From assembly GCF_000498395.2 (NCBI RefSeq), contig NZ_CP010979.1, positions 4,774,001 through 4,838,000 of the forward strand: DNA of 64,000 bases. The letters run 5' to 3'. Position 1 is the first letter of the stretch; every line of letters begins with the position of its first letter. Under the pieces are notes generated by a model. That model made no database searches, had not been told where the DNA came from, and saw only the letters and a program-made list of their open reading frames with translations. Positions 50,881 through 60,346 of the stretch are shown here, piece by piece. Source of the DNA: Pseudomonas putida S13.1.2 (lineage in GTDB: Bacteria > Pseudomonadota > Gammaproteobacteria > Pseudomonadales > Pseudomonadaceae). A program made the position numbers and the translations under genes.

Positions 50881-51786
50881 TTATTCCGCCTGCGCTTCTA
50901 TCAGCTGGCCGGCACGCCTGTCACCGTGCAGCGCCATGTACCTGGCCAGTTCGCCCAGACGCTTGTCCAGCGCCTGCAGCAGCCTGTCGCGCGTGCTGTT
51001 CACTTCGTTGGCGTTGAAAATGCCGGGCTCTTTCAAGTACAGCTGAAACTGCTGGTTGATCTGCCTCGGCGAGAGGGTCACGAAGTTTTGCCCGGCGTTA
51101 TGGTTGTACAGCGCCACCATCTGCCCCATGTCCTGGTTGGCGTTGCGCACAAACGCCATGCTCACATACTGCCCAGGGCGCAGGCGCACACCATTGTTGT
51201 TCAGCTGGAAACACGCCTCGGTGCCATTCTCCAGGCGCACCCAGAACTCGTGCTCCTGAACATTGTGCGCAGTGACCTGCATGGTCGATGAGCTGCTACC
51301 GGTATGACCCGTGCCCTTCCACATGTGGCCACCGGTGGTGCGGTGCGAGTGGTGGGCGTCCAGGTGCGTCTGGTTGCGCTTTTCGCTTTCCAGCACCTCG
51401 CCGTTACGCACGAAGAACATCAACTGCCGCTCAAAATGGTTGAACGGCTCCTCGACGAAATTGACGTCTTCCGGGGTTAAGGTGATGTCATACATGGTGC
51501 GGATCATTTCCGCGCGCGCGGCCTTGTCGCGCTTGGCCTGCTCTTGCAACTGGGCACGACGCTGCTTGGCATCGTCAATCGCCTTCAGGGCCTGGGCCTT
51601 GAGCAAGGGGGTCTTTTCCTGGGCATAGCCCGCGGCCTTGTCACTGGCTTCCTTGATCAAGGGCGCGGCTTTCTGCCCTGCCTCCACCGCCAGGTCCCGG
51701 GCCTTCTCCAACGCCTGGGCGGCCTTGGCGGCCAGCTCCGGGTTGGCATCGTAGGCCTTTTTCTTCAGGTCATCCCAAAGGCTCAT
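50881..51786 (-). CDS. Uncharacterised protein with helical N-terminus and histidine-rich segment
   Basis: I do not recognise a family for this 301-residue protein. Residues 1-95 are Ala/Lys/Glu-rich and probably form long amphipathic helices or a coiled coil (PELAAKAAQALEKARDLAV). A histidine/glycine/serine-rich stretch follows at 141-166 (HLDAHHSHRTTGGHMWKGTG), then a mixed globular domain with the FWVRLENGTEACFQLNNNGV segment. No signal peptide or membrane span is seen. It is divergent from the srf operon, 210 bp away, and could be functionally linked to it. Confidence 0.75.
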   Translation of the reverse strand: MSLWDDLKKKAYDANPELAAKAAQALEKARDLAVEAGQKAAPLIKEASDKAAGYAQEKTPLLKAQALKAIDDAKQRRAQLQEQAKRDKAARAEMIRTMYDITLTPEDVNFVEEPFNHFERQLMFFVRNGEVLESEKRNQTHLDAHHSHRTTGGHMWKGTGHTGSSSSTMQVTAHNVQEHEFWVRLENGTEACFQLNNNGVRLRPGQYVSMAFVRNANQDMGQMVALYNHNAGQNFVTLSPRQINQQFQLYLKEPGIFNANEVNSTRDRLLQALDKRLGELARYMALHGDRRAGQLIEAQAE

Positions 51787-51996
51787 GCTCTTCGTGCTCC
51801 ATTCGTCGATGATGAGTTGCCGATGCCGTTGATCGGACCAGGGGGAGTGTAACCGGATAAAACGTCCTTTGACGTCAAAAAGCCATCCATATGAATTGAC
51901 GAAAAAAGCACTTTGCCATTAGTGTTGCTCGGTTTTTCGGTATTGTTTAATGGATACCGAATGGATTCGGCTAATAGACTAGGTAGGTCTACAAGG

Positions 51997-53496
51997 ATGC
52001 GCGGAGTATTACTACGCAGCGGTAGAAGTGAGCACTTCACCGCATTGGGCGAGACTGGCCAACCCGTCTATCGCGCTGCTTTGCAGATTCGCGAAGCGAT
52101 TCGCCGCAAGTACCCGGAGCACCCGGAGCTGATCGAGCACCTGGCCATCCCGCAGAGCGATGAGCAGGGCCGCACCATCGATTGGTACAGTGACCGCCCA
52201 GGCGATGTCATCCCCTGGAGCAGCGCCACCGAGGAAGAACGCGCGCCGGCACGTGTGCAGCTCGAGGTGTTGCAAAGCAAGATCAACGCCCTGAGCAACA
52301 CCTTGCTTGGCCTGGACGCCAACGGCCAACCCTCGGCAACGGCCAGAAAGGCCGCCGAAGGTGATAACGCGGTGTTCGGCAAGCTGCTGACCTGTGTGGT
52401 GCCCTTCCCTGACGAAAACTTCGTCTACCTGGTCGATGGCCGCCCTGTACTGACCTTCTGGGGCTTTATACATGCCGGTGCCGAGCGCAGCCGACAGCCC
52501 CTGCACTGCCTGTATCCGCGCACCGCTCCCATCGCCGAACCCGTGGCCGCACCGCTGGTACCGCCAGCCGCCCCCATCGCGCCTGCAGCAGCAGCGGTTG
52601 CGCCAGCCGCTGCCGTCGCACGCCTGCCGTGGTGGCGCAACTGGCGCTGGCTGCTGCCATTGCTGTTGCTGCTGGCGCTGCTGCTCCTGCTGTTGTTCGG
52701 GCTGCGCGGCTGCATCCCTGGGGTCAACCTTTCCGGTCCAGGCATCCCGGACATTGGCCGCGATTCCTCTACTCAGGTCGATACCCTTTCCAGGACCCAA
52801 GGGGCCCCGTCGGCCCTTGTCGGCGCTCCGCACGGCAATGCCAGCGGGCCTGCCCCAGGCGAGTTGACGCCTGCAGGTGGTCCGTCCAGCGTGCCGACGA
52901 ACCCGCCCGACGCAGGCGGCGAAGCGCCACAACTCGGTAGCGAAGCGCCCGCGCAAGAGGGTACTGCCGAGAACACGCCAGAAGGCACACCAGAGGCACA
53001 GCAAGCGCCGGGCGAACAGGCTGCGCCAGAGCAGACGGCCGACACCCCCGATGCCCTGCAGCCCGAAAACACGCCTCCCGCGCCACCACAGATACCCGAC
53101 GAGCAAGCCGGCAACCAACCACCCCAGCCAAACCAGCTGAGCATTCCGCCAGATGCGGCCGATGGCAACGCTGACTTCCTCAATGGCAAGTGGGCAGGAA
53201 CAGGTATTCAGGAAGCGGGTACCAGCAAGCCCCTGCGCCTGAAGTACGAGTTTGAAAATGGCAAAGGCCAGGCCACGGTCAGCCGCTCGGACGGCGTGCG
53301 TTGCCAGGCGCCGGTATCGGCGGCCATGCAGGGTGGTCAGCTGTCGATCAATAGCGCAGGCCAAGCCGCTTGTGCCGACGGCAGCAGCTACGACCTACCA
53401 CAAGTGGATTGCACACCCAACGCCAGCGGCGCAACCAACTGCAACGCTAATTACGGCACCCAAGGCTTCCCGATGCAAATGAACAAAGCCGGCTAA
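51997..53496 (+). CDS. SrfA-like single-pass membrane protein
   Basis: This 499-residue protein is the first gene of the srf-type operon. An N-terminal cytoplasmic domain of about 200 residues (containing FVYLVDGRPVLTFWGFI) is followed by an Ala/Pro linker, one membrane helix (about 216-236, PLLLLLALLLLLLFG), a long Pro/Ala/Gln/Glu-rich linker (about 240-385) and a C-terminal cysteine-containing domain (DFLNGKWAGTG onward) predicted outside the cytoplasm. I start at the ATG at 51997, with AGGT sequences upstream; an ATG at 51961 is possible. SrfA is used in the sense of the enterobacterial SsrB-regulated factor, not surfactin synthetase. Confidence 0.75.
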   Translation: MRGVLLRSGRSEHFTALGETGQPVYRAALQIREAIRRKYPEHPELIEHLAIPQSDEQGRTIDWYSDRPGDVIPWSSATEEERAPARVQLEVLQSKINALSNTLLGLDANGQPSATARKAAEGDNAVFGKLLTCVVPFPDENFVYLVDGRPVLTFWGFIHAGAERSRQPLHCLYPRTAPIAEPVAAPLVPPAAPIAPAAAAVAPAAAVARLPWWRNWRWLLPLLLLLALLLLLLFGLRGCIPGVNLSGPGIPDIGRDSSTQVDTLSRTQGAPSALVGAPHGNASGPAPGELTPAGGPSSVPTNPPDAGGEAPQLGSEAPAQEGTAENTPEGTPEAQQAPGEQAAPEQTADTPDALQPENTPPAPPQIPDEQAGNQPPQPNQLSIPPDAADGNADFLNGKWAGTGIQEAGTSKPLRLKYEFENGKGQATVSRSDGVRCQAPVSAAMQGGQLSINSAGQAACADGSSYDLPQVDCTPNASGATNCNANYGTQGFPMQMNKAG

Positions 53497-53517
53497 CCCA
53501 GACGAGAAACGCAGAAG

Positions 53518-56500
53518 ATGTTGCCCGAAATCACCCAGTTCGAAGAAACGGTCACGCTGGTCAGCGATACCGGAATTCAATTCATGGATTTCGCCCTGCG
53601 TCTCGGCCCGGATGGCGAGCAGACCGGCAAATTCGTCCAGCTCAACAACGGCATGGTGCCTACGCGCCTGCTGTGGTCCAAGGAATACAAGGACTTCTAC
53701 GAGCCCGAGCCGGACAAAGTGGTGCAGGTGGAGTTCGACACCAGCGAAGAGAGCCACTTCCGCCTGCCCATGGAAGACAGCCTGAAGTTGCTGGACGGGG
53801 TCTGGTTGCCGATACCGGTCCTGCGCTTCACACCGCCCTATCGCTTTGACGAGGGCCCGAACAACTGGGCGCGCATGCGCCTGGTCAAGCTCGCGGAGCC
53901 CGATGTCGACGGCAACACCCACCGCCTCACCCTCGGCTTCGACAGCCGCACCATGCCAGTGGTTACCGGCGCACCGTACCTGGCGCCCAACGAAGACGAC
54001 GTGCGCTCCGGCGTGGCGTTCAAGCTGGCCTGCAGTGCCCGCGAATATGGCTGGTTCCTGACCCACACATGGATCCGCGACTGGCTGGCGGAGGTGTACA
54101 CCGAGGCGCGTGCCGAGTGGACCCGCGAACGCCTGGACCGCGACCTGCAGGGCAACCGCCACCTTGGCCATTATCTGAACCTGCTGAGCCTGTTGCGCCG
54201 CCCGGTCCCGGCCGAGCAGAGCAACGAAAAGCCGAAAGTCGAGATCCCGGAAATCAAGGTGATCGCCAACGAGGCCAATGGCATCGTCAAGCCGATCCCG
54301 GTGGACCTGGTGCTGGACGTCGGCAACTCGCGCACCTGCGGCATCCTCATCGAGGACCATGGCCAGGCGGGTTCGGGCATGCGCCATAACTACGTACTGG
54401 CGCTACGCGACCTGAGCGAGCCGGAAAAGGTCTATAACCAGGCCTTCGAGAGCCGGGTCGAGTTCACCCACGCCGCCTTTGGCAAAGACCACCTGTCGAT
54501 CAAGAGCGGCCGCCACAACGCCTTCCAGTGGCCGACCATCGCCCGCGTCGGCGGCGAAGCTGGCCGCCTGGCCAGCCGCAACCGCGGCACCGAAGGCTCG
54601 ACCGGCCTCTCCAGCCCCAAACGCTACCTGTGGGATGAAAAGGCCTACGGCCATGGCTGGCGCTTCAACACCGCCTACGTCAAGACCGACAAGGAGCCAA
54701 TGGCCGTCGCCGCGCCATTCGCCAACCTGATCAACGACCGTGGCCAGCCGCTGTACCTCAAGCCCTTCGACATGCCGGTCTTCAACCCGCGCTATTCGCG
54801 CAGCAACCTGATGACGTTCATGCTGGCCGAAGTGGTGACCCAGGCGCTGACCCAGATCAACAGCCCGGCCCAGCGTTCGCGCCAAGGCCATGCGCGGGTG
54901 CCGCGCCTGCTCAACAGCATTACCCTGACGGTGCCGCCGGGCATGCCCCAGGCCGAGCGCAGCCTGCTCAGCAACCGCCTGTACGAGGCCATCGGCCTGG
55001 TCTGGAAGAGCCTGGGCTGGCACCAGGACGAGAGCAACCCATTCAAGGGCAAGGACGTCAAGACCCGTACCCCGTTCCCCAGTGTGCGCGTGGAGTGGGA
55101 CGAAGCCAGCTGTGGCCAGCTGGTTTACCTGTACAACGAGGTCAACGAGAACTTTGCCGGCCACCCGGAGGAGTTCTTTGCCACGCTGGCTCGCCCGGAC
55201 AAGCAAGAACACGAACAGATCACCCTGGCGACCATCGACATCGGCGGCGGCACCACCGATCTGGTGATTACCGATTACCGCCTGGACCGTGGCGCGGGTG
55301 GCGGTGCCGGTGCCAACGTGCACATCGTGCCGACCCAGCGCTTCCGTGACGGCTTCAAGATTGCCGGTGATGACATCCTGCTGGACGTAATCCAGGAGTT
55401 CATCCTGCCGTCCTTCGCCAATGCACTGCGCACGGCGGGTGTCCCGGCACCCGATGCCCTGATGTCGCGCCTGTGCGGCAATGGCGATGCCACTGCCCAG
55501 GAGCGCTTGCTGCGCCAGCAATTGAACCTGCAGGTGTTCGTACCGCTGGGCCTGGCCCTGCTCAAGGCCTATGAGCAGTTTGACCCGGCACAACCACAGG
55601 CTGCCGTGGAGCAGACGTGGCAGCAGGTATTGGGTGAGGCACAGATCAATGACAGCGTACTGGCGTTCGTCAATGCCGCCGTACGCCGCGAAGTCGGCCG
55701 CGACGGCGCTCTGAACCTGCTGCAGACCCCGATTGTCTTCGACCTGGAGCGCGTTCACGCCGCCTTCATGGGTGGCCAGATCAACATCACCAAGGTGCTC
55801 GGCGAATTGTGCGAGGTGGTGTTTAACTACCCTTGCGACATGCTCCTGCTGACCGGCCGCCCTTCTCGCCTGCCCGGCATCCAGGCCTTCATCCGCCAGC
55901 GCCTGCCGCTGCCGCCAGGGCGCATCCTGCCGATGCAGAACTACCGCACCGGCGGCTGGTACCCGTTCCACCGCAATGGCCTGATCGACGACCCGAAAAG
56001 CACCGCCTCGGTGGGCGCAATGATCTGCCTGCTGTGCTCCAAGCACAGCGTGCCGAACTTCTATTTCCGCACTGCCGCGCTCAAGCCGTACTCGATCATC
56101 AAGCACTTTGGCCAGATCGACAATGCCGGCACCATCAAGCGCGCCGACGTGCTCTACCACGACCTCAAGTCCGACAAGGGGCTGATTGAGCTGCCAATCG
56201 TCGGCGAAGGTGAGGAGCGCGGTACGCCTTGGCTGGAAATGCGTGGAGACATGCACCTGGGCTACCGTCAGCTGGCCGCCGAACGCTGGTCTGCCTCACC
56301 GCTGTACACCCTGCGCTTCACGTCCTCGGGCAGCGCAAAGTTTTCCCACGCGGTGGGCAAGAACGGCGAGGCTCCAGTGCTGCGCATTCGCCTGGAAATC
56401 GAGCAGTTCGACCAGGAGGAACGCGAACAGGGGTTGATCAGCGACAAATTGATCATCCAGAAGCTGGAATCGAACATCCAGGATGCCGACTTCGATTTCG

Positions 56501-56595
56501 ACCGGGATCTTGAACTCTCACTCAACACCATGCCGACCATGAGTTTGAGTGACAGCGACTATTGGCTCGACAGCGGGAACGTCAAAGGAAAATGA
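53518..56595 (+). CDS. srfB: SrfB-family protein with actin/Hsp70-like ATPase motifs
   Basis: This 1025-residue protein matches the SrfB (putative virulence factor) family in size and context. Three motifs of the actin/Hsp70 ATPase superfamily appear in order: phosphate-1 VDLVLDVGNSRTCG (262-275), phosphate-2 TIDIGGGTTDLVI (572-584) and adenosine motif LLTGRPSRLPGI (about 777-788). The first 250 residues form a separate domain. No signal or membrane span is seen, so it is cytoplasmic. Function is unknown; a nucleotide-dependent, possibly filament-forming or chaperone role is inferred. It overlaps srfC by 4 bp. Confidence 0.85.
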   Translation: MLPEITQFEETVTLVSDTGIQFMDFALRLGPDGEQTGKFVQLNNGMVPTRLLWSKEYKDFYEPEPDKVVQVEFDTSEESHFRLPMEDSLKLLDGVWLPIPVLRFTPPYRFDEGPNNWARMRLVKLAEPDVDGNTHRLTLGFDSRTMPVVTGAPYLAPNEDDVRSGVAFKLACSAREYGWFLTHTWIRDWLAEVYTEARAEWTRERLDRDLQGNRHLGHYLNLLSLLRRPVPAEQSNEKPKVEIPEIKVIANEANGIVKPIPVDLVLDVGNSRTCGILIEDHGQAGSGMRHNYVLALRDLSEPEKVYNQAFESRVEFTHAAFGKDHLSIKSGRHNAFQWPTIARVGGEAGRLASRNRGTEGSTGLSSPKRYLWDEKAYGHGWRFNTAYVKTDKEPMAVAAPFANLINDRGQPLYLKPFDMPVFNPRYSRSNLMTFMLAEVVTQALTQINSPAQRSRQGHARVPRLLNSITLTVPPGMPQAERSLLSNRLYEAIGLVWKSLGWHQDESNPFKGKDVKTRTPFPSVRVEWDEASCGQLVYLYNEVNENFAGHPEEFFATLARPDKQEHEQITLATIDIGGGTTDLVITDYRLDRGAGGGAGANVHIVPTQRFRDGFKIAGDDILLDVIQEFILPSFANALRTAGVPAPDALMSRLCGNGDATAQERLLRQQLNLQVFVPLGLALLKAYEQFDPAQPQAAVEQTWQQVLGEAQINDSVLAFVNAAVRREVGRDGALNLLQTPIVFDLERVHAAFMGGQINITKVLGELCEVVFNYPCDMLLLTGRPSRLPGIQAFIRQRLPLPPGRILPMQNYRTGGWYPFHRNGLIDDPKSTASVGAMICLLCSKHSVPNFYFRTAALKPYSIIKHFGQIDNAGTIKRADVLYHDLKSDKGLIELPIVGEGEERGTPWLEMRGDMHLGYRQLAAERWSASPLYTLRFTSSGSAKFSHAVGKNGEAPVLRIRLEIEQFDQEEREQGLISDKLIIQKLESNIQDADFDFDRDLELSLNTMPTMSLSDSDYWLDSGNVKGK

Positions 56596-59300
56596 GCGAC
56601 CTAACGCCAAAGCAACAGCAGTTGATGGGTGCCTGGGGCGCCATTCACAAAGGCGCCGGCGAGGCCCTTGACTGGATCGAGCAGGTGCGTGGCAATGCTG
56701 CCAGTGTCGAGGCCGAGGCCGATGGCCTCAACCTGCGCCTGCGCCAGGCCCGCAACCGCGCCAAGGACCTGCAGCGTGCCGCTTCCACACCCATGGTGAT
56801 CGGCTTCTTCGGCCTGTCCCAGGCGGGCAAGTCGTACCTGATCTCGGCATTGGCCGCTGACCGCAGTGGCCGCCTGGAAACCGATTTCGGCGGCCGCATC
56901 CTGGACTTCATCGAACATGTGAACCCGACCGGCCTAGGCAAGGAAGCCACCGGCCTGGTCACCCGTTTCAGCCGGCGCGCCAAACCCAGCCCGGATGCCA
57001 ACCATCCGGTCGAGCTGAAGCTGTTCAGCGAAATCGAAGTGGCAAAGATCCTGTCCAATGCCTGGTTCGAGGATTTCGACCAGGAAAAGCTGGATTACAC
57101 CTATACAGACGAACGCATCCAGACCCTGCTGGCCGGCTTCGAGGGCCGCGATAACGAAGGCCTGCAACCGGGCGTCAACGGCGATGACGTGGTCGCCCTG
57201 TGGGACTACCTCAAAGGCAACTACGAAAAGTCGGTGCGCAAGCTCAACGAGCTTTACTGGCCACGGGTGATCAAGCTGGCGCCACGCCTGAACCCGCGCC
57301 AGCGGGCCAAGCTGTTTTCGGTCCTGTGGGGCGAACAGGACGCCCTCACCGAAATTTATGAGCTGCTGGTTGGCAGCCTGCAGAAACTGGGTTTCCCCGA
57401 CACCGTCTACGCCCCCCTGAGCGTGCTGGTGAAGGAAGAAAACGGCGCCTACACCCAGGCCAACAGCATCATGAACGTCGATATTCTCGGCCGCCTGGGT
57501 ACTGGCCGCGACCTGCCCGTAAACGTACTGCCGCTGCAGGGCGACAAGGTGCAGGGCAGCGTGACACTGTCGGTCGCGCAACTGGCGGCACTGACTGCCG
57601 AGATGACCTTCCGCCTGACCAACAGCCCCAAGGACCCAGTCGTAGAAGAAGTCGACCTGCTCGACTTCCCCGGTTACCGCACTCGCCAGAAGTTGCTGCG
57701 TATCGAAGATGCGGCAAGCCCGGACGTGGTAGAAGAGGTCAACCCGGCCGCCAGCCTGATCCTGCGTGGCAAGGTCGCCTATCTGTTCGAGCGCTATACC
57801 GACGCCCAGCAGATGAATGGCCTGGTGCTGTGCACCAGTTCGTTCAAGCAAAGCGAAGTGGTCAGCGTGGGGCCGGTGCTGACCCGCTGGATCCACAAGA
57901 CACAGGGCGCCACGCCCAAAGAACGCAGCCAGCGCACCCCCGGCCTGATCTGGGCGCTGACCATGCTCGATGGTTTCATCGGCAACACCCTCGCCCTGAG
58001 CGAAGGGCAGCTGCCCGAAGGCTGCGAGAACATGATGAAGCTGACCATGATCGAGCGTTTCGGCAGCCAGGAGTGGATGAAAGACTGGTCCGGGGTACCG
58101 TTCAACAACACCTACCTGGTGCGCAAGCCGCGCCTGGACACTGCGTTCATCGAGCGCGATATCGGCAACGGCGAAGAAACCAGCCTGAACGAGCGCCATG
58201 CACCGCGCCTTGTACAGTTACAACAATGCTTCGCGCAAAGCCCGTCGGTGCTGCGGCACATCAAGGACCCGGCTGACGCCTGGGCCGCGATGCTCGAACT
58301 CAATGACGGCGGGATCAGCCGCTTCAGTGGCAGCTTCCGGGGCATCAGCAACATCGACTTCAAGCTCACCCGTATCGAAGAACAGCTGGAACAGTGCCGC
58401 ACCGACCTGCTGGAACACGGCCTGAACACCTGGCGCGAAGAAGATTTCGAACAACTGCTGAACAAGAAGCGGGAAAAGACCCAATACCTGCTCGACAACC
58501 TGGGTGCCGACCCGGACGCGATCAGCGAACTGATCCATGCCTTGCAGGTGCCTGTCGAACAGCTGCGTGACCTTTATCTGGGCGGTGTGTACGACATCGA
58601 CGGGATTGACGGCGACGCCACTGAAGAGCCGGAACAAGCCGCCAAAGCCCCGGCCAACAAGGCCCCGGCCATCAGCTTCGGTAACCTGTTCGCCAATACC
58701 CCTGCCGCAGCACCAGCCCCTGCTGCCAAGCCACTGGCCAAACGCCTTACTTCTGAGCAGCGCTTTGTCCGCGCGGCACTGAAGGCGTGGATCAAGCACA
58801 TGCGCGATCTGGGCACCCAACCCATGCGCCTGGTCAGCCTGCGCATCAGCCGTGAAGTGGTCGAGGCCTTGGTCGAAGAGTTGGTCAGCGCAGTGCGCCG
58901 CCCGTTGTTCATCGAGCAGCTGGACACAGCCGTCATGCGCCGGGTGCTAAACGGCATGCGCCGTGACCAGATGGTCCAGCGCCAGGTGCTGACGGTGCAG
59001 CTGGCCATGCGCGACTTCCTGTCCTGGTTCGGCTTGCTGGAGAAACCCGCCGCAGAACGCCCGAACAGCCTGCTGGGTTCGCGCGAGCCGGTGTTCGACT
59101 TTTACCAGAGCGTGCCCTTGGGCGAGCTGCCGATGCTGCCGGAACAACCTCCGCACCATGAACAACGCTTCCTGGTTGACTGGCTGTCGGGCCTCGCCTG
59201 GCTGACCCAGGAAAACGCCAAGAGCGGCGCCGACCCGGAAATTACCACCGAGCAGCGACGCCAGTTGGCGGTGCTGCTGAACACCTTTCAAGCGAGTTGA
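56592..59300 (+). CDS. srfC: SrfC-family large P-loop protein
   Basis: This 902-residue protein starts at the ATG overlapping the srfB stop (AAAGGA upstream). A helical N-terminus precedes a P-loop, GLSQAGKS at 74-81. A DFPG motif at 358-361 within VEEVDLLDFPGYRT resembles the G3/switch-II motif of dynamin-like and other TRAFAC GTPases. I see no clear NKxD guanine-specificity motif. The C-terminal half is helical with an Ala/Pro-rich break (about 690-715). It matches the SrfC/virulence factor family in operon position and length. Confidence 0.83.
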   Translation: MSDLTPKQQQLMGAWGAIHKGAGEALDWIEQVRGNAASVEAEADGLNLRLRQARNRAKDLQRAASTPMVIGFFGLSQAGKSYLISALAADRSGRLETDFGGRILDFIEHVNPTGLGKEATGLVTRFSRRAKPSPDANHPVELKLFSEIEVAKILSNAWFEDFDQEKLDYTYTDERIQTLLAGFEGRDNEGLQPGVNGDDVVALWDYLKGNYEKSVRKLNELYWPRVIKLAPRLNPRQRAKLFSVLWGEQDALTEIYELLVGSLQKLGFPDTVYAPLSVLVKEENGAYTQANSIMNVDILGRLGTGRDLPVNVLPLQGDKVQGSVTLSVAQLAALTAEMTFRLTNSPKDPVVEEVDLLDFPGYRTRQKLLRIEDAASPDVVEEVNPAASLILRGKVAYLFERYTDAQQMNGLVLCTSSFKQSEVVSVGPVLTRWIHKTQGATPKERSQRTPGLIWALTMLDGFIGNTLALSEGQLPEGCENMMKLTMIERFGSQEWMKDWSGVPFNNTYLVRKPRLDTAFIERDIGNGEETSLNERHAPRLVQLQQCFAQSPSVLRHIKDPADAWAAMLELNDGGISRFSGSFRGISNIDFKLTRIEEQLEQCRTDLLEHGLNTWREEDFEQLLNKKREKTQYLLDNLGADPDAISELIHALQVPVEQLRDLYLGGVYDIDGIDGDATEEPEQAAKAPANKAPAISFGNLFANTPAAAPAPAAKPLAKRLTSEQRFVRAALKAWIKHMRDLGTQPMRLVSLRISREVVEALVEELVSAVRRPLFIEQLDTAVMRRVLNGMRRDQMVQRQVLTVQLAMRDFLSWFGLLEKPAAERPNSLLGSREPVFDFYQSVPLGELPMLPEQPPHHEQRFLVDWLSGLAWLTQENAKSGADPEITTEQRRQLAVLLNTFQAS

Positions 59301-59305
59301 TTGCA

Positions 59306-60346
59306 ATGGGTATCAGAGTTGATGTGCTGCCACTGGACGTGAACACACCAGGCCAAGGCCTGCTGCGGATCACCGGCTGGGAGGGCGCCAGTGAAGGGTT
59401 GCAATGCTCCCTGCAAAGCAGCCAGTCCCATGAGTTCCTGCATGAAGGCGGGCACTGGGGCAACGTCGCCCATTGGTTCCGCCTGGATAACCTCACTGCC
59501 GTTGCAGGCGCACCGGCCATCGAGACGCGGATCGGCCCCAACCTGATCAACCCATTGCTGCAAGCCAGCGGCACCGCCACCTTCCGCATCGAGGTCAGCA
59601 ACCCGCAGACCGGGCGCAGCGACCTTGGCATGGTGCGTATCAACAGCGCCATCATCGCGTCTGTCGAGTCTGGGCCAGCGCTGGAGAAATCGCCGCCCCC
59701 GGCACCCTTGCCCAGCGCGACGGTGGTTGTCGAGCCACCTGCGGTGACCACCCCTGAGCCTGCTCCGGCAGTGGCGGCAGAGCCCGAGCCCGAGGCCGCG
59801 CCAGCCCCCCAGCCCGCACCTGTGGCTCCGCCGCCGAAGGCGCCTGCCAAGCAAGGCCAGAAGTGGCTGCTGCCCCTGTTGATCCTGATCCTGCTGGCGC
59901 TTGCCGCCGGCGGCGGTTGGTGGTGGTTCAACCGCAGCGCAGCCGAAGCACCTGCAGCCGTGCCGCCTGAAGACAAGCCCGTCGCACAGGCCGACGCGGC
60001 CAAACCTTGTTCGCTGGAAAGCATGCAAGGCCAGACGTCACTGGCGTTCCTGCAGTCGTGCATCCAGAGCAAACCGGACAGCGCAGCGCTGCTTGAGGTG
60101 ATCAGTTTGGCCAAGGCCAACGACCAGTGCGATGTGGCCCAGCGCCTGTATGCCAACCGCGCCAATGCCGGTGACATCCAGATCGCCACGGCCTACGCCC
60201 ACGAATACGACCCCAAGTACCACCAGCCAAGCAACTGCTTCAAGGCGCCGGAAGCCGCCACCGCAGCCTCCTGGTACGAGACCATCCTCAGCTTCGATGA
60301 AAACAACGCCGAAGCCAAGCAGCGCTACGAGGAGCTCAAGCCATGA
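59306..60346 (+). CDS. Single-pass membrane protein with Pro/Ala linker and repeat-like C-terminus
   Basis: This 346-residue protein has an N-terminal globular domain (about 1-125, beginning GIRVDVLPLDVNTPGQGLL), a Pro/Ala/Glu-rich linker, one membrane helix (about 187-208, LLPLLILILLALAAGGG) and a C-terminal domain of about 110 residues with Sel1/TPR-like helices. The layout resembles the SrfA-like protein at the operon start. I chose the ATG at 59306; an in-frame TTG nine bases earlier has less support. It overlaps the VWA gene by 4 bp. Confidence 0.75.
   Translation: MGIRVDVLPLDVNTPGQGLLRITGWEGASEGLQCSLQSSQSHEFLHEGGHWGNVAHWFRLDNLTAVAGAPAIETRIGPNLINPLLQASGTATFRIEVSNPQTGRSDLGMVRINSAIIASVESGPALEKSPPPAPLPSATVVVEPPAVTTPEPAPAVAAEPEPEAAPAPQPAPVAPPPKAPAKQGQKWLLPLLILILLALAAGGGWWWFNRSAAEAPAAVPPEDKPVAQADAAKPCSLESMQGQTSLAFLQSCIQSKPDSAALLEVISLAKANDQCDVAQRLYANRANAGDIQIATAYAHEYDPKYHQPSNCFKAPEAATAASWYETILSFDENNAEAKQRYEELKP

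Noticed and set aside
51997..59300. Surfactin synthetase (srfA) cluster
   Set aside because: No adenylation, condensation or carrier domains are present; the names refer to the unrelated enterobacterial SrfABC proteins.
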